In this document: one piece after another, positions 11,203 through 23,375 of the stretch
Numbering within the stretch: the first letter of the stretch is position 1
How the letters are laid out: each line of letters opens with the position of its first letter
NCBI RefSeq assembly: GCF_001625195.1
Contig: NC_054389.1
Location: forward strand, 11,528,520 to 11,592,519
Source: Drechmeria coniospora
Taxonomy: Eukaryota > Ascomycota > Sordariomycetes > Hypocreales > Ophiocordycipitaceae
DNA length: 64,000 nt
Reading direction: 5' to 3'
Notes under the pieces: model-generated
What the model saw: the letters and a program-made list of their open reading frames with translations, nothing else
Databases searched by the model: none
Told to the model about the DNA's origin: nothing
Position numbers and translations under genes: made by a program

Positions 11203-12956
11203 CTATTCCGAGCCTGACTCGTCGTCGGACTTTGTCCCCAGAGGACGGGTATAAAACTGGGTGCGCTCCCAGCCATCCATCTCGTCCACCGTCGTCTCCC
11301 GAACGAGCTCGTAGCGGAAGATCTTGGGTAGGATCTTGGCCCAGACGAGCCAGTACAGGCCGCCGGCGAAGATGACGCCGAAGCCGACGACGCAGTGGAT
11401 CCAGTACGGCAGCGTCTCGTACACGCTCTGGCCTTTCTCGGGGGGCACAAAGGGTGCGACGACGAGATAGACGTTGCTGAGGAGGAAGAAGACGGCGACG
11501 GGGAGGGAGGCCTTGAGCGGCGGGTTCCAGTTCCAGGCATCGCGATGGCGGTACAGGTGTATGAGAGCGCCGGCGACGAAGACGTTGATGATGGCGAGCG
11601 GGTACGAGATGAGGCTGTGGGAGAGAACGTTTCGTTAGCGGGACGTTCACGGGACGCGAGGGGACGACACGGCCAGGGTTGAATACGTACTTGAGGACAA
11701 AGTTGTAGGCATCTCCAGCCGGAGGGGCGACGATGGTGATGACGGTGACGATGTAGTGCTCGAAAAGACCGGCCAGGGGCGCGTTGAAGGGCCGGTTGCT
11801 GGCCCAGAATCGGGAAAAGGGCAGGATGCCCTCGCGACCGAGCTCCTGGACGAGACGACCCTGGGAGAAGATGACGCTCAGGACATTTCCAAAGGCCGAG
11901 AGGGCGACGAAGACGGACATGGCCCGCTCAGCCGACTCTCCAAACATGTTGCGGAAGAGAGAGGCGGCGACGAGGCGCTTGGACTCGAGGATCTCCTCCC
12001 TCGAGACGCCGGCAAAGTAGGAGACGTTGGCGAGCATGTAGAGGATGGTGATGCCGCCGAGGGCCAGGGGCGCGGCGATCTTGAGGGTGCGGGCGGGGTT
12101 CCTCGTCTCGCTCAGGGCGTAGTTGGCGTTGCTGTAGCCGACGAAGCTCCAGATGACGTTGTAGAGGGCCGTGACGACGCCGTAGGCGCTGCCGGTGGTG
12201 CCGGCAAAGGCGTCGTTGAAGCCGTCGATCTCGCGCACCTTGGGGAGGTTGACGAGCGGCGCGATGATGATGAGGACGATGACGAGGATCTTGAGGATGC
12301 CGAGCACGTTCTGCAGACGGATGCCCCACTTCAGGGCGGTGCCGTGGATGAGAAAGGCCGTGGTCAAGCAGGCGAGGGCGATGCCGCGCTTGTTCCACTC
12401 GGTGACCTCGACGCGGGCGGCGTGGAGGATGTACTCGCCGAACATGACGGCGTTGCCGGCGGCCCAGCCGAGGAGGATGACGTAGCCCGTGTACAGGCCC
12501 GTGGTGAGGAACTTGGGCTTCCGGTAGACGTACTCGAGGTAGTTCTTCTCGCCGCCGTTCTTGGGCAGGCCGGTGCCGAGCTCCATGTAGACGGCGGTGC
12601 CGGCGGCGGCGATGACGGCGCCGGCAATCCACATCAGGAGGGAGAGGCCGACGCTGCCGGAGAGGGCGAGGATGGTGCCCGGGGTGGCGAAGATGCCGGT
12701 GCCGATGATGCGGTTGAGGATGAGGAGAGAGGCCGAGGTGACGCCAATCTGCCGTTTGTTCTCGCGCGCGACTTCCAGGACGCCTACGCACGAAGCGTCA
12801 GCACGACAACCGGAGGGGCAGACGGGGGGCTTCGAGCCGCGCCGCACGGCGCCGGGAGGCACGCTTACCATCTACTTGGCCGGGAAGGACGGAGGCGGCT
12901 TCACTCGCCGGGGACGAGCCCTTGACATCGTCGTCGGTGTGGGTGGCGGGATCCAT
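11203..12956 (-). CDS. High-affinity methionine permease-like amino acid transporter (LAT branch of the APC superfamily)
   Basis: Three exons (12956-12869, 12783-11691, 11614-11203) give about 530 residues. Introns: 12784-12868 (85 bases, GTAAGC...GTAG) and 11615-11690 (76 bases, GTACGT, CTAAC, CACAG); both splices restore the frame exactly. After a short hydrophilic N-terminus comes GVTSASLLILNRIIGTGIF, the TM1 helix break typical of APC carriers (G-T-G). Next is MWIAGAVIAAAGTAVYMELG and, downstream, the TM6 region YNVIWSFVGYSNANYALSE. About 12 membrane helices fit. Closest by eye to fungal Mup1/Mup3-type methionine or branched LAT carriers at the plasma membrane. The C-terminus is cytosolic and acidic (GTKSDDESGSE). 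The ATG at 12956 was chosen because it gives the conserved charged leader and correct splice phase. Confidence 0.85.
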
Positions 12957-13609
12957 GGCGACGGCGCTCGTCGTGGCAGCAGCCGATGCAGCTCACTCAC
13001 TCCGTTCCAGTCGGTCAAGCGCCGCGAGCAGAGGCACGAGCAGCACGGGGCCGATGGACGACGGCGTAGGTGAAAAGTATGCCGGTTTGGCGTGCGGGGA
13101 GAGCTTTCCGGAAAGACGAAGCGAAAGACGAGGAGAAAAAAATGGTGGGTTCGCGGGCAGTTGTATAAGTAAGTAGGTGGGTGCATGCACCCCCGTTTGT
13201 GTACACGCACACAAAGGGCATATGTACTTAAGTATGGTCTTGACGGCGGGAAACTTGGTTCGCGAAAGCAATGTCGCCATTGACTATGTGGGTCGAGGTG
13301 AAGTCGTCAAGACTCGGAAAACCCACCATATGGCGGGTCGCGACGATGGTGCCATCACACCCCTCGCGTGACGAAGGAGCATCAGCATCATCGGCATCGC
13401 GGGAGGGAAAGGTACCTGCACGTTGACGCCGGCACGCCATGCTCGCCGCGTCGGATGTCCGTTTCTCGCATGGCCGAGGAGAGGTGGACGGTGGCATGCT
13501 TTGGCCGGTTCGGTTGAAGGTGTTGTCGTAGGGGGGGTGGCGGTGAAAAGTCGAACGGGCAGAGACGAGGAGCAGTGGTGCGAGGAGCAGTGGTGCGAAT
13601 GCAGGCACG
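12957..13609. other. Spacer upstream of the permease gene
   Basis: Presumed promoter region of the minus-strand permease. No gene, tRNA or structured repeat recognised apart from isolated TAC words near 13,215. Confidence 0.4.
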
Positions 13610-14130
13610 CACTGTGTACATGTGCAGGAGCACCACTTGTAAGTACAAGTACTTTTACATGTATTGGCAGCAAACGCTCACAGTGGCAGTACTGTGGCAG
13701 TACTGTAATTACTTGCTTGTGTGTGTTCATACCTAGCACATACAGTGCAGTCGTGGTACGGTACCTACTTTCCTGCACTTAGGGGTGCTTAAGTACTTGT
13801 AGGTGTGCATGTACATGTCGTTGCAGGTGCAATTACTGTGAGTACAGTACTGGCACAAGCGGGTGTACTTGTACTTGGATGTATTAATTACTCGGTACTT
13901 GCGGAGTACTGTACTGTAGGTGTACTCCGCACTGCACGTACAGTACAACTAGGATGTGCTGAATATCCCAAGCAATTGTATACTGTACAAGTATACTTAC
14001 CGCAGTAGTATTCTTTGCCACACTGTATTATTGTTTCTGCTTACGGAGTATTACTGCACGAACTTTTTGTCAACTTCAAGGAAACTTAACTCGCACTGTA
14101 TTATTATTACTGATTACTGCACTAAATTTT
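13610..14130. repeat. TAC/GTA-rich palindromic-word spacer
   Basis: Dense AGTACTTGTACTTGGATG, CAGTACTGTGGCAGTACTG and CGGAGTACTGTACTG words, followed by two similar blocks around 14,050-14,150 (a tail resembling TTCAAGGAAACTT in both). No coding signal. Confidence 0.65.
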
Positions 14131-14590
14131 CATGAAGTTGAAGGAAACTTTACAGCAGCAAGCCTTCCGATGACCGGCCCGAAGCCACCGACAGGGCCTG
14201 GCGAGGCCAAAGGAGGCATGGCGTCGACGGTCAAAGGTGGCATTCGAGCAAGTAGCGTCGCGCTACGCCGCATTTGGCTGGGCGTTGGGCCGACGGTGCT
14301 CCGATAACGCCCGCTTCGACGTCTTGGTCTCGATACAAGGCTGCGGCGAAGGCGTCTGCCAAAAGTGGGCCCCACGCTCTCTCATTCGCCCCGAGCCCAT
14401 GACGCGATATCATGAAGCACACGGCTGCTCCCCCGAAGGAGCCAATCATCGGCCGAGACGAGGCAAAATTCAGGCACTTACGCCCCGACGCGACGACGAT
14501 GCCAGCCATTGCGCTGTGCGCCCCCGATGATGTCCTGCCGAGCAGCTGTGTCGTCAGCGATCGCCGCCCTCGTTCGTTGCCGTATCCCTG
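14131..14590. other. GC-rich spacer, no recognised gene
   Basis: Open frames exist on both strands, but none has recognisable motifs or splice signals. Confidence 0.35.
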
Positions 14591-15890
14591 ACGGTGCATT
14601 CGACCGGGGATGGATGCACATGCACGATGTATGCAAGTGCAAGTACTGTACGCTGCTCGCTTGCGCCGGTGTTTGTCCAACGGGATGAAACGGCACACGA
14701 GTGCACGCGTACTTGCTTTGATGTTCCATTCTGGAACGTTGCCACGTGGCGCATGCTCGACTGCCGATCTGGCTCCTTTCTGCTCGCAAGCACTCGGTAC
14801 GACGCTCATGCTTGTACTTGATGTGGAGGTGCACACGTACGAGCGAGCACGAGTAGATGTGCTTGTTGGCACGCACACGCATGCGGTGTGGGATGAAGCA
14901 AAAGGTGCACAGCATCCGTAGGAGCAAGTATGCCTGGTACAGGTGGACACTGTGCAGTACTGTAAGTACAGGTACAGAGTGGGCGGGCGTACTTGTACTG
15001 TACTGTACAGTAAGTACTTGCTGTATGCATCTGCCAAGTGCTTGTGCAAGTACTAGATGCACAGTATACTGCATACATGTACGTACTGTACTTGAGAAGG
15101 CGTACTGTACACTTACGGGTACTGTACGGAGTACTCCGTACTTATAAAACATTTAGAGGTCTGCATGAGTACATGCAAGAATACAACGTACGGCCCACGG
15201 AGCACAGAGTGCAGTCTTAACTTCGACTGTGTACTGTAAGCAAGTACGAGTACGAGTACGAGTACGAGGTCGAACCACTATTATTGCTCCAAGTAGTCCA
15301 TGCTCTAACGCCTATACCACTGCTTACTCCATACATACAAGCACTCCGCATGTGTACTCCGTACAGTACATGCATGTACTGTAGTTGTAAGTGGTGGTAC
15401 CTGGATACAAGAAAGTATTTGTAAGTAGTCCAAGTACGAGTACTATGTACTTACCCGCATGTCCACACACCGGTGCAAGAATTCAGTACAGAGTACGTAC
15501 AGCGTGAGGTACGGAGTAAGTACGGAGTACATGTTGATTCCGACCCGCCTCCATCCCCTCCGCACGCGGGAAGCAATGCGTAAGTACGGAGTACAGAAGG
15601 AGTAATATTATGCAACTATGGAGTGCTTATTATTACGGAGTAAGTACTTACGGTGTACGGAGTAAGTACGTACAGATTGTAATATTCGTACAACTATTAC
15701 AACCATCAAGTACTGCACTTGTAAGCAGTTGCATGTGCATTTACTTATGCGCAAGTGCATACTTCCCTCCGCTGTACTCTGTACATGTGTTGTACATGCG
15801 CAGTGTGCGGGACTACGTAAGCATTTACTTGCAGTATTCTTGACCTACAACCACACTTCTTACAACTGCTGTACTGTAATTACTCGTACA
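14591..15890. repeat. Long TAC/GTA-rich palindromic-word spacer
   Basis: Contains the perfect 16-base palindrome TACGGAGTACTCCGTA at 15125-15140, a short (TACGAG)n run near 15,245-15,265, and many AAGTACGGAGTAC words through 15,670. No coding signal. Confidence 0.7.
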
Positions 15891-16282
15891 GACGACTGGG
15901 AGCCCGCTCACCGTCGAGCGGCCACCAGCACGGTCACCAGCACGGCATCACGTCGGGCCTCTTCCGTCCAAAGGCCAAGGCGCAACGTCACGGCAAGGGA
16001 CATGGGTGCGTGCGGACTTGATGTGTATTTCCGCCTCCGTCTCCTGTCCTCGGACAAATCGTCGCCTCTACTTATATACGAGTGCGTTTTGATGGCGCGT
16101 CAAAAAGGAATGTCATCAATGTCGTGCGTCGTGAATGCCGTCCGCCTCATATCTCGCCGCCCCTTGCCGCCCCGGTACCCCTCCTCGCGGCCCTCGCGCC
16201 AAACGGCAGCCTTTGGGAAGGAAGAGATTATGATTTGCGTGCGAAGAAAAAAAAGGTCGTGTCGAGGGGTGCCGCGGGCCGC

Positions 16283-16840
16283 TCAAGCGACGCCGCTCAT
16301 CTCCTTGATGGGCGCCTTGACCGTGACGCGAGCGCAGTTGACGGTGCGAGTCGAGTAGATCTCGCCCTTCTTCCACGCCGGGTTCTTGTAGTACGACTCG
16401 GAGCAGGCGAGCTTGAGCTTGGCGCCGCCCTTGGCGTTGAAGTGGCTGCCCTCGCCGGCGCAGGACCAGCTGTGGTCGAGCTTGAGCTCGCCCGTGGGAC
16501 GGTCGAAGCTGAACGTGGCCTGGTCCCGGCTGCCGGGGATGGTGCACGAGTACTGCGTGGTGCCGTAGAAAAAGTCCGAGAGCTGGTTGGACTGGCCCGA
16601 GCACTGCGCCTTGTAGTTGACGGCCGGGTGCGTGAGCGTGAAGTTGACGTAGCCCCACGAGTTCTGGTGGGCGGGCGTCGAGAAGATGTACGACGAGTGG
16701 AAGTCAAAGTCGCCGACGGTCCACTCCTTGACCTTGGTCGACCGCGACGTGCACTTGTTGGCGTCGGCGTCGACCTCGGCGGCCGGCGCCGCCATGGCCG
16801 AGGCGGCGACGAGGAGCGTCGTGAGAACGTGGGAAATCAT
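16283..16840 (-). CDS. Small secreted cysteine-containing protein, AA1-like (Alt a 1 family-like)
   Basis: Single-exon gene of 185 residues. Start chosen at the ATG at 16840, giving the signal peptide MISHVLTTLLVAASAMAAPA; the in-frame codon two residues upstream is GTG. The mature part has a beta-rich pattern like Alt a 1/AA1-like proteins: W-x-V-x-DFDF near the start, GYVNFTL, then C-S-G-Q, FFYGTTQYSC, ATFSFD and WSC, with paired cysteines. The family is secreted, found only in fungi, and includes allergens and plant- or host-response proteins, but no activity can be assigned here. A TATAAAGA element lies 133 bases upstream. The longer opposite-strand open frame is a shadow. The family call rests on pattern only. 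Confidence 0.65.
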   Translation of the reverse strand: MISHVLTTLLVAASAMAAPAAEVDADANKCTSRSTKVKEWTVGDFDFHSSYIFSTPAHQNSWGYVNFTLTHPAVNYKAQCSGQSNQLSDFFYGTTQYSCTIPGSRDQATFSFDRPTGELKLDHSWSCAGEGSHFNAKGGAKLKLACSESYYKNPAWKKGEIYSTRTVNCARVTVKAPIKEMSGVA

Positions 16841-16972
16841 GGCCACACGGGTGTCAACGTTTCGGTCGAGGATGATGGGAGCGAGTGTGTGCTGGTGGAG
16901 GATGGTGGAAGCGAGTGTCGGTGTCGGGCGAGGCAGTGTGACGACGGCATCGACGTCGGGCGTGAGACGGTC

Positions 16973-16980
16973 TCTTTATA
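16973..16980 (-). promoter_or_regulatory. Probable TATA box of the AA1-like gene
   Basis: TATAAAGA on the minus strand, 133 bases upstream of the chosen ATG at 16840, in otherwise GC-rich sequence. Confidence 0.5.
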
Positions 16981-18640
16981 CGTGCCGGGCTGGCCTGCGG
17001 CAGAGGGTACTACGCGGAGAAGGGACGACGAGAGACGAGGCGGATGCTCACCGACTGGCCCGGTCAACCAGAAGCAGCAGCAGGAGAGGCTGGTTGACGG
17101 CCGCGGCGAGGCGAGGTTGGCCGAGGCGAGAGCGCAGGGAAAGCGCAGTGCTTCGGACGTCGGTCGATTCGGTCCAGTCCATCGAGCCGGTCCATCGTGG
17201 CTTCCTCGGCTTCCTCTGCCGTCCGGGCCATGACGTAGCACGATTCTCGTATCGGTCGACGGGCCGGGCGAGGGGAAGGCGCGGGACGAGCCTGTCGATG
17301 TTGGGGGCCTCGGCCGCTTCCGTCACGTCGAGGCCGACGAGCATCACGAGAATCACGAGAATCACGTTGGCATCTCCCGGCCGTCGTGCAACTCCTCCTC
17401 ACGAGGTGTCGGCTCGCGCGACTGCGAGAGATGCTGACACGAGGAGATGGCACCTCGTCCGGGATCAGGGATGCAAGGGAGGTAGGTCGCGGCTGCCGTC
17501 GAAGCACGGTGTGCTCCGGCACGCACTTGCCGTCGATGAAGGCGGCGGCCCTGGAGGAAGGTGAGATGGGCTGCGCCGGGGCGCGGAAGGACCGATGCGG
17601 CGGTTGCTGCGCCGAAGCGTCGAGGCACTTGTGCATCTGCATCGCATATTACCTGGTAGGTGGAAAGACGACGCATGCAACGACGACGACGGTCATTTTC
17701 AGGTCATACGAGTCGACCTGTCGGTCATCCAATGTACGTGCGGTTGCTGCGCCTATGCGATTGTGTGCATGGGTGGGTGTGTGGGTGTGTGTGTGTGTGC
17801 GCGTGTGTGCATGCAAGTACAGCACACCACACCCGCCTAGTTGTTGGTGTGCTGTTACATGTACGTGCGTCGTCAACGTTGCGGTCAAGCCCATGCTGGC
17901 CGAGAGCACAGCCTCGTGCTACCCACCAAAGTACCGTAGCGGTGCCGGCGTGACCGGCTCGCGCTGCCACGGGCTCACGCACCCGTGCCTTTACCCGCCC
18001 TCGTGCAACCAGCAGCGGCGGCGGCGGCGGCAGTAGGCCGATGCCATTCACCGGTGCGCGCTAGCCTGCATCGTCCTGAGGGTTCCTCGCGGCGGCAGGG
18101 GACGGGGAGGGGGATGCGGTGCATGTGGGAAAAAACTTCTCCGCTCTGCCGGCAGGGTTGCGGCCTTGATTCGAGCGAGACGCACGACGGCACCGAGGGG
18201 ATGGCGCTGCCGCCAGCTTTCTCGCTTGCGTGCCTCGCTGGATGCGGTCCGACGGCCGGTGTAAGCCGCACTGGCCCTCACCAGCGCCGGTTGTCGGAAC
18301 GGAACCCCCGCACGAATGCGACAAGGAAGCCCGAGCCGCCGTCGTTTTTTTCTTTTCTTCTTCGCCAGCGGGCGGCGCGTCCGCCATGGCCCTCCGAGGT
18401 GGCATTCGTCGTAAGCAAAGGCAGACCTGACTTTTTTCGTCGGAGCCTTTCTCGTTGTCTGTGCACGGGTGCCGCCGTCATGCTTGCACGCAAGTTCCTA
18501 CATGTAGGCAGACTTGGAAGGCATTGGGTCCTCGCATCGGTCGGCTTGCACTCTGGGTTTTTTCAGACAACTAGCTGTGCATGTACGGATACGTTTGCGC
18601 TTGATGCCATTCCTAGTATGTATGAGGACTCCGGCTCGTA
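16981..18640. other. GC-rich spacer with a short GT-repeat, no recognised gene
   Basis: Holds a GTGTGTGTGTGC-type microsatellite at about 17,767-17,812. Several open frames of 100-290 residues overlap on both strands with Arg/Ser/Pro-rich content typical of GC-rich non-coding DNA. None shows a family motif. Confidence 0.45.
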
Positions 18641-19400
18641 TCGGTGAATGCCACCAATCGTATTATTAGCATGTTCTCCTATATGTGCAGAAGTGCTCCG
18701 GATATATTTAGTACCTAGTACACTAGGTATGCAGTGCTGCAGGTGCCAGTCGCAGTATAGTATAGTATGCACTAGGTATGTGAGTATTACAGTAGGTTGC
18801 ATTAATGTGCATGTACATGTACATGTGCATGTACTTACTAGAGTGTATAATAATCCACCTACTGTAGGTACAAGTAATGTGCATGTACTTACTAGAGCGT
18901 ATAATAATACACTTACTGTAAGTATAAGTAAGGAGTGCACTACATGTGCATGTACGGAGTACTACGGAGTAGAGTGTATTATACACCTACAAGTACATGT
19001 GCATGTGCATACTCCGTACTAGAGTGTATATTACACCTACTTACAGGTACAAGTAAATGTAATTGCATACTAGTCGGTGCGCTTACACGGACACCTTTTC
19101 CAGTAACAGTACTGCAAGTAGTAGCAGGTAATATACTTACTTGCTCTGCGGGTTGGTAAACCACAACGAGCACGAGTGCGTATTACTGTGCAACAAAGTA
19201 AGTAAGTACATATAGTCATGCGCAAGTACTCCGTACTGGTATTACTGTACGGAGTACTGTAATTAAGTAATACTTGTATTTAACTGTACTTGCTGCATTC
19301 GTCAAGACCCACCAAGACCCGTGGGGACGGAGCCCCGCACTGTAAGTACTGTATAAAGGACTACGTACCTACTTGAGTGCCTGCAGCGCAGAACTGACGT
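18640..19400. repeat. TAC-rich spacer with about 70-base imperfect tandem units
   Basis: Four imperfect units starting with AGAGTGTATAATAAT/CACCTAC lie near 18,840, 18,893, 18,970 and 19,021. Each is followed by GTAGGTACAAGTA- or ATGTGCATGTAC-like words. They are a locally amplified form of the TAC-word family. Confidence 0.6.
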
Positions 19401-21066
19401 ATTGCTGTGCTTACTCTACACCTCCATCACTACGAGTACCCGGACGACTCGGCAGCATGGCCAACTCCGCCGCGGCCCGACGTCTTTTAGGAACCGTCAC
19501 AGCTCGCCCTGGACGGCACGGCAAGTACAGTGTAGGGACTGTGCACTAGGCATTACCCAAAGTCACTCTGCGCACAATCGCCTTCAACCCGCGCATCCGG
19601 GCGACTTTGGCAGGGTGAGCACATTCGAGCAAGAGAAGCGGAAGGATCCTTCTGTCACCTCGCCACGCCACCGACGCCACCGACGCAACCTCGGCTTCCG
19701 TGCGATGCAAGTACATGGACTACCGTCTGCTTCCACGAGAGTGCCAGCAGCGTACCAGGTGCATGTACATGTACAAGCAGCTGCACGCGTGGACCGATCA
19801 AATCCACCCTCTGGACCGCGCCGTGATGATACTTTGTTGTACATGCATGTCTGTGCGCGAATGCAGGCACTACATGTACTCTTACGTACCCGTACGGGCA
19901 TCATCGCCTTGCGGCAAAATGCACTCCGCACGTGCATTCGTTCATCGACGTAAAGGCAGGCTTTTCCAACCGACGATGCGGGCGCGACGGCGGTGCCTGC
20001 GAGATGCGCGAGGTGGCACCACGCTCCGATGCGTGCTTGTTGGCGCAGTCGTCCGATGCAAGGATCCATCGTTTAGGCGTACAGTCGATGCCGTATTACT
20101 GTGCATTCTAAATACTTGGTACTTGCTGTACGAACAACGAATACTTGCAGTGAGTACTCCGTCCGTACAAGAACGGATTAAATCTCAACCATTACCGCCT
20201 GCGCACCTACTTAGGTACTAGGTACTTGTGGTAATGCTCGTACGGAGTACTCCGTGCTGTACACCTACTCCGTCCTCGTATTTCTGCTGCAGGCACAGGC
20301 ACAGCACACCAGGTGCCAATCAACACTCGGAAGTGTGATATTTGGAGTGGTTGGCGGGCCGCCGGTGCAGCAACCGTACAGTACGCACGACGAAAAATGT
20401 TGTTCGGCAGCGGCGCAATGGCTGCCGGTGAGTGGGAAATGTCATCGTCTTGTATTCGTCGAGATTTAAAAATCTACCCTCCGGGGACTTGCTCCTTCAT
20501 GCTGCGTTTTTTCGTCGACACCTGTTGACAGCCATGCGATAATGGTACGGAGGGCACGCGCACCTAATTAATACCGTACTTGCACGTACATGTGCTGAAG
20601 TACTTGGTACTTGCATAGTCTTTACCAACTTACTGCAAATGGTCATATACAAGTCCTTACTGTACTGTACATTGCAGTATTACAGAGTACGCCTAAGCAC
20701 TTATTTGTACCAAAGTAAGTAATTACGTCCTCGGTACGGACTACGCCTTATCATCATCCCGTAGCAGTAACTCCCAATGGCGTTCGTTGGATGATGCCCA
20801 GGGCCCATTGGCAACGCATCAAAAAGGCGGAACGGCCGATGACGTAAGGTTCCCCCCCGGCCTAGCCGCCTGGCTGCCTCGTACGGGGCACATGTGCAGG
20901 GAATGATGAACGACTCATCTACGGAGCATTGCAATGACTTCGTGCACCGTGCACGCGGGATCCCTCCTTTGCAAATGATTTCTGCATCGACGCCCCCCTG
21001 TCGCGTCTATCCGTCCACGGCCCAGCTTCTCCCATAGGCCGGGCAAGGTTCGCTCGCTCGCTCGCC
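19401..21066. other. Spacer upstream of the phosphoesterase, TAC words at 20,090-20,290 and 20,560-20,740
   Basis: No convincing gene. Two stretches repeat the TACGGAGTAC/GTACTTGGTACTTG word family; the last 300 bases are ordinary GC-rich promoter-like sequence. These are the last dense TAC clusters in the window. Confidence 0.5.
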
Positions 21067-22047
21067 ATGCCGATTCGGATCATCGGCGAACCCCATGTTG
21101 GGCCTCCGTCGCAGCAGAGCCTGCCACCGAGATTCGCCGCCAGGCTCCGTCGGGCGATGCGCAGGCTCGAGAGTTCGACGCAGAGGCCGGGATCCGAATC
21201 GGTCACGGCACCCGCAACCTGCAACGCCCACCGCGCCGTGACGGTGGTGTGCATTTCCGACACGCACAACACCACCCCCTCGCCGCTCCCCCCAGGCGAC
21301 ATCCTGCTGCATGCCGGAGACCTGTCGCAGTACGGCACCTTCCCCGAGATACAGGCGCAGCTGTCATGGCTCGCCGCCCAGCCGCACCCTCACAAGGTGG
21401 TCGTCGCCGGCAACCACGATCTGCTCCTCGATCCCGTCTTCGCCGCCGCGCACCCGGACCGAGAGCTGGACCTTCGCCCGGGCCAGCGCAGGGACGATCT
21501 GGTCTGGGGGGATGTGCGATATCTCGAGCGCGAGTCGCTCGACCTGCCCATCCAAGGCACGAACCGGACCGTCCGCCTGTTCGGCAGCCCGTGGACACCG
21601 CGGCACGGACATTGGGCGTTTCAGTACGGCAAAGATTCGACGACGCACCCGCTGGGGACGGCACCGTCCGAGACGGACGTCATCCTGACGCACGGCCCGC
21701 CCAAAGGGTACCTTGATGCTGCCGGTGGCGGTTGCGAGATGCTCCTCGCCGACGTCTGGAGGATCCGACCCAAGCTCCTGGTCTGCGGTCACATTCACTC
21801 GGGCAGGGGCGAGGAATGGCTGCGCTACGACGGCGTCGACAAGTGGTACGGAAACGTCATGCTTGGGAGGAGGCCGTGGCTCTCCATCGTCTGCCTAGCC
21901 TTGTACTATCCATGGTTGCTGCTCGCAACCGCGTTGCGTCTTGGGCCGCCTAGGGACCAGACTCGAGGGACCCATCTCGTCAATGCTGCCGTCGTGGGAG
22001 GGCGCGGGAACGTGGAGCGAAGGGAAGCTGTCGTTGCAACGATTTAA
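21067..22047 (+). CDS. Calcineurin-like metallophosphoesterase (MPPED-like)
   Basis: Single-exon gene of 326 residues. All five metallophosphoesterase blocks are visible: SDTH (residues 64-67), GD in LLHAGDLSQYG (84-85), GNHD (115-118), THGPPKGYLD, and GHIHSGRGEEW. The D, H, N and H metal ligands are intact. The spacing fits the short fungal group related to metazoan MPPED1/MPPED2. These hydrolyse phosphoesters using two metals; the substrate is unknown. A hydrophobic stretch near the C-terminus (WLSIVCLALYYPWLLLATAL) could be a membrane anchor. The ATG at 21067 is the first in frame. Confidence 0.85.
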   Translation: MPIRIIGEPHVGPPSQQSLPPRFAARLRRAMRRLESSTQRPGSESVTAPATCNAHRAVTVVCISDTHNTTPSPLPPGDILLHAGDLSQYGTFPEIQAQLSWLAAQPHPHKVVVAGNHDLLLDPVFAAAHPDRELDLRPGQRRDDLVWGDVRYLERESLDLPIQGTNRTVRLFGSPWTPRHGHWAFQYGKDSTTHPLGTAPSETDVILTHGPPKGYLDAAGGGCEMLLADVWRIRPKLLVCGHIHSGRGEEWLRYDGVDKWYGNVMLGRRPWLSIVCLALYYPWLLLATALRLGPPRDQTRGTHLVNAAVVGGRGNVERREAVVATI

Positions 22048-23375
22048 ATGACCGAGCCTGCCGTGCGCGCGTAGAGCAAGATTGCAGATCCTGGCGAGCA
22101 AGGCGATGCCGACCGTTATGCCGTCCTGGCCTGCATACAACCTCACATCCCTCAGCTGACGACGTTGGATGATCCCATGGCCTGCCCGGCGTTCAAGAAG
22201 CGGAGCATTCTGGCCATCAAGCCTCACATTCACTTCATTTGATTCGTCCTTTCCAAGTGCCGTCGACGGCGAGCCGGAATGTCGCTGGCCAGCCCCCAAG
22301 GTTCACGTTCGGAATTTGCCATGGACGTCCGCTGCAATATGACGAGCAGGCTCGAAGAAGTTTATCGCTCGCTCGCTTATTCCGCGGTGCGGCCAAATAT
22401 ACGCGACAGTCAGATTCCATCGGCTCGCCTTTCGTCCATCTTCCTCCCCAATCTCGTTCGGCCGAACCGCTAATGGAAGTTGGGAGTCCGTCGCTGCCAG
22501 TTTCCCATCCGTGCACGGCGATTTGAAACAACCAAAGGTGGCTGCGTTCAAGACTTGCAGCCGATATCAGCATCAACACGGGGCAATCTTTGCTGGCAAG
22601 GACAGGTGCTGGTGTGCCGCGTTGATGGCGAATTTCTCAACCACCTGCTCATGCCATGTCTGCGAGACCGTTCGCATTCCGCGCCGAGGCTTGACGAGAC
22701 GACGTTTCAGGCATGCTCGTCCAAGTCGACAGTCAAGTACGGCGCTGGGGGATTCCCAACGCAATGCATGTCTGCTTTCCGCAACACGGTGCCGGCCATC
22801 GTTCAAGCAACTACCTTGTAGACAGACATCAACAGGACCTCGGATGTGGCACAATAGGTTCCGAGGTTGGCGAAACATGATCATCCCATCTCTATCCCAT
22901 CTCGCGCGTCCGGACAAATCATCATGGGTAACGGATCGAAACCATCAGCTGTATTTCACCTTCCGTCCGTCGAACGTGCCGAAAGGGCACCAAATGTCTC
23001 CATTTTCCCGCTTGACTGAGAGAAGCGAGCTGTGTGGTCCCTTTGCAACCGCGGTTGCTCTGTTTACCTCGCAATTGAATGCGTTCCAACCAGTACGCCG
23101 GTCTGGCTACGTTTGGGCCACTCGATCCGAGACAGCCTGGGAGTCCAACTCTTGCCGTCTTCCAGGGACGTGTCTCTGCAAACGCTGCAGTCTTGACATG
23201 TTTTAGGGGCATCAAGCATGTGCCTGCTCAATTCCGCCGCCCTCTTCCACTTGCTTCTACCACTACTTCGGCCTTTGGGTGAGCCATGAGCAGAAGAGGA
23301 ATCGACACAATGGAAACTGCTCATGTCTCCTTTGGAAGCCGACGCACCATTTTCTTTGCAACAAACGACCTGCAA
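22048..23375. other. Transition spacer into the transposon-rich region, no recognised gene
   Basis: No family motif found. A 231-residue open frame (22511-23206) and frames antisense to it are Cys/Arg/Ser-rich with no splice or motif support. Base composition drops from here on. Confidence 0.4.

Noticed and set aside
11756..12925. 389-residue plus-strand frame
   Set aside because: Antisense shadow of the permease gene; Glu/Asp/Gly-rich with no family motif.
16082..17233. 383-residue plus-strand frame
   Set aside because: Overlaps the AA1-like gene on the other strand, which has a signal peptide and cysteine pattern; this frame has neither.
22511..23206. 231-residue open frame
   Set aside because: No motif, no splice support, irregular composition.
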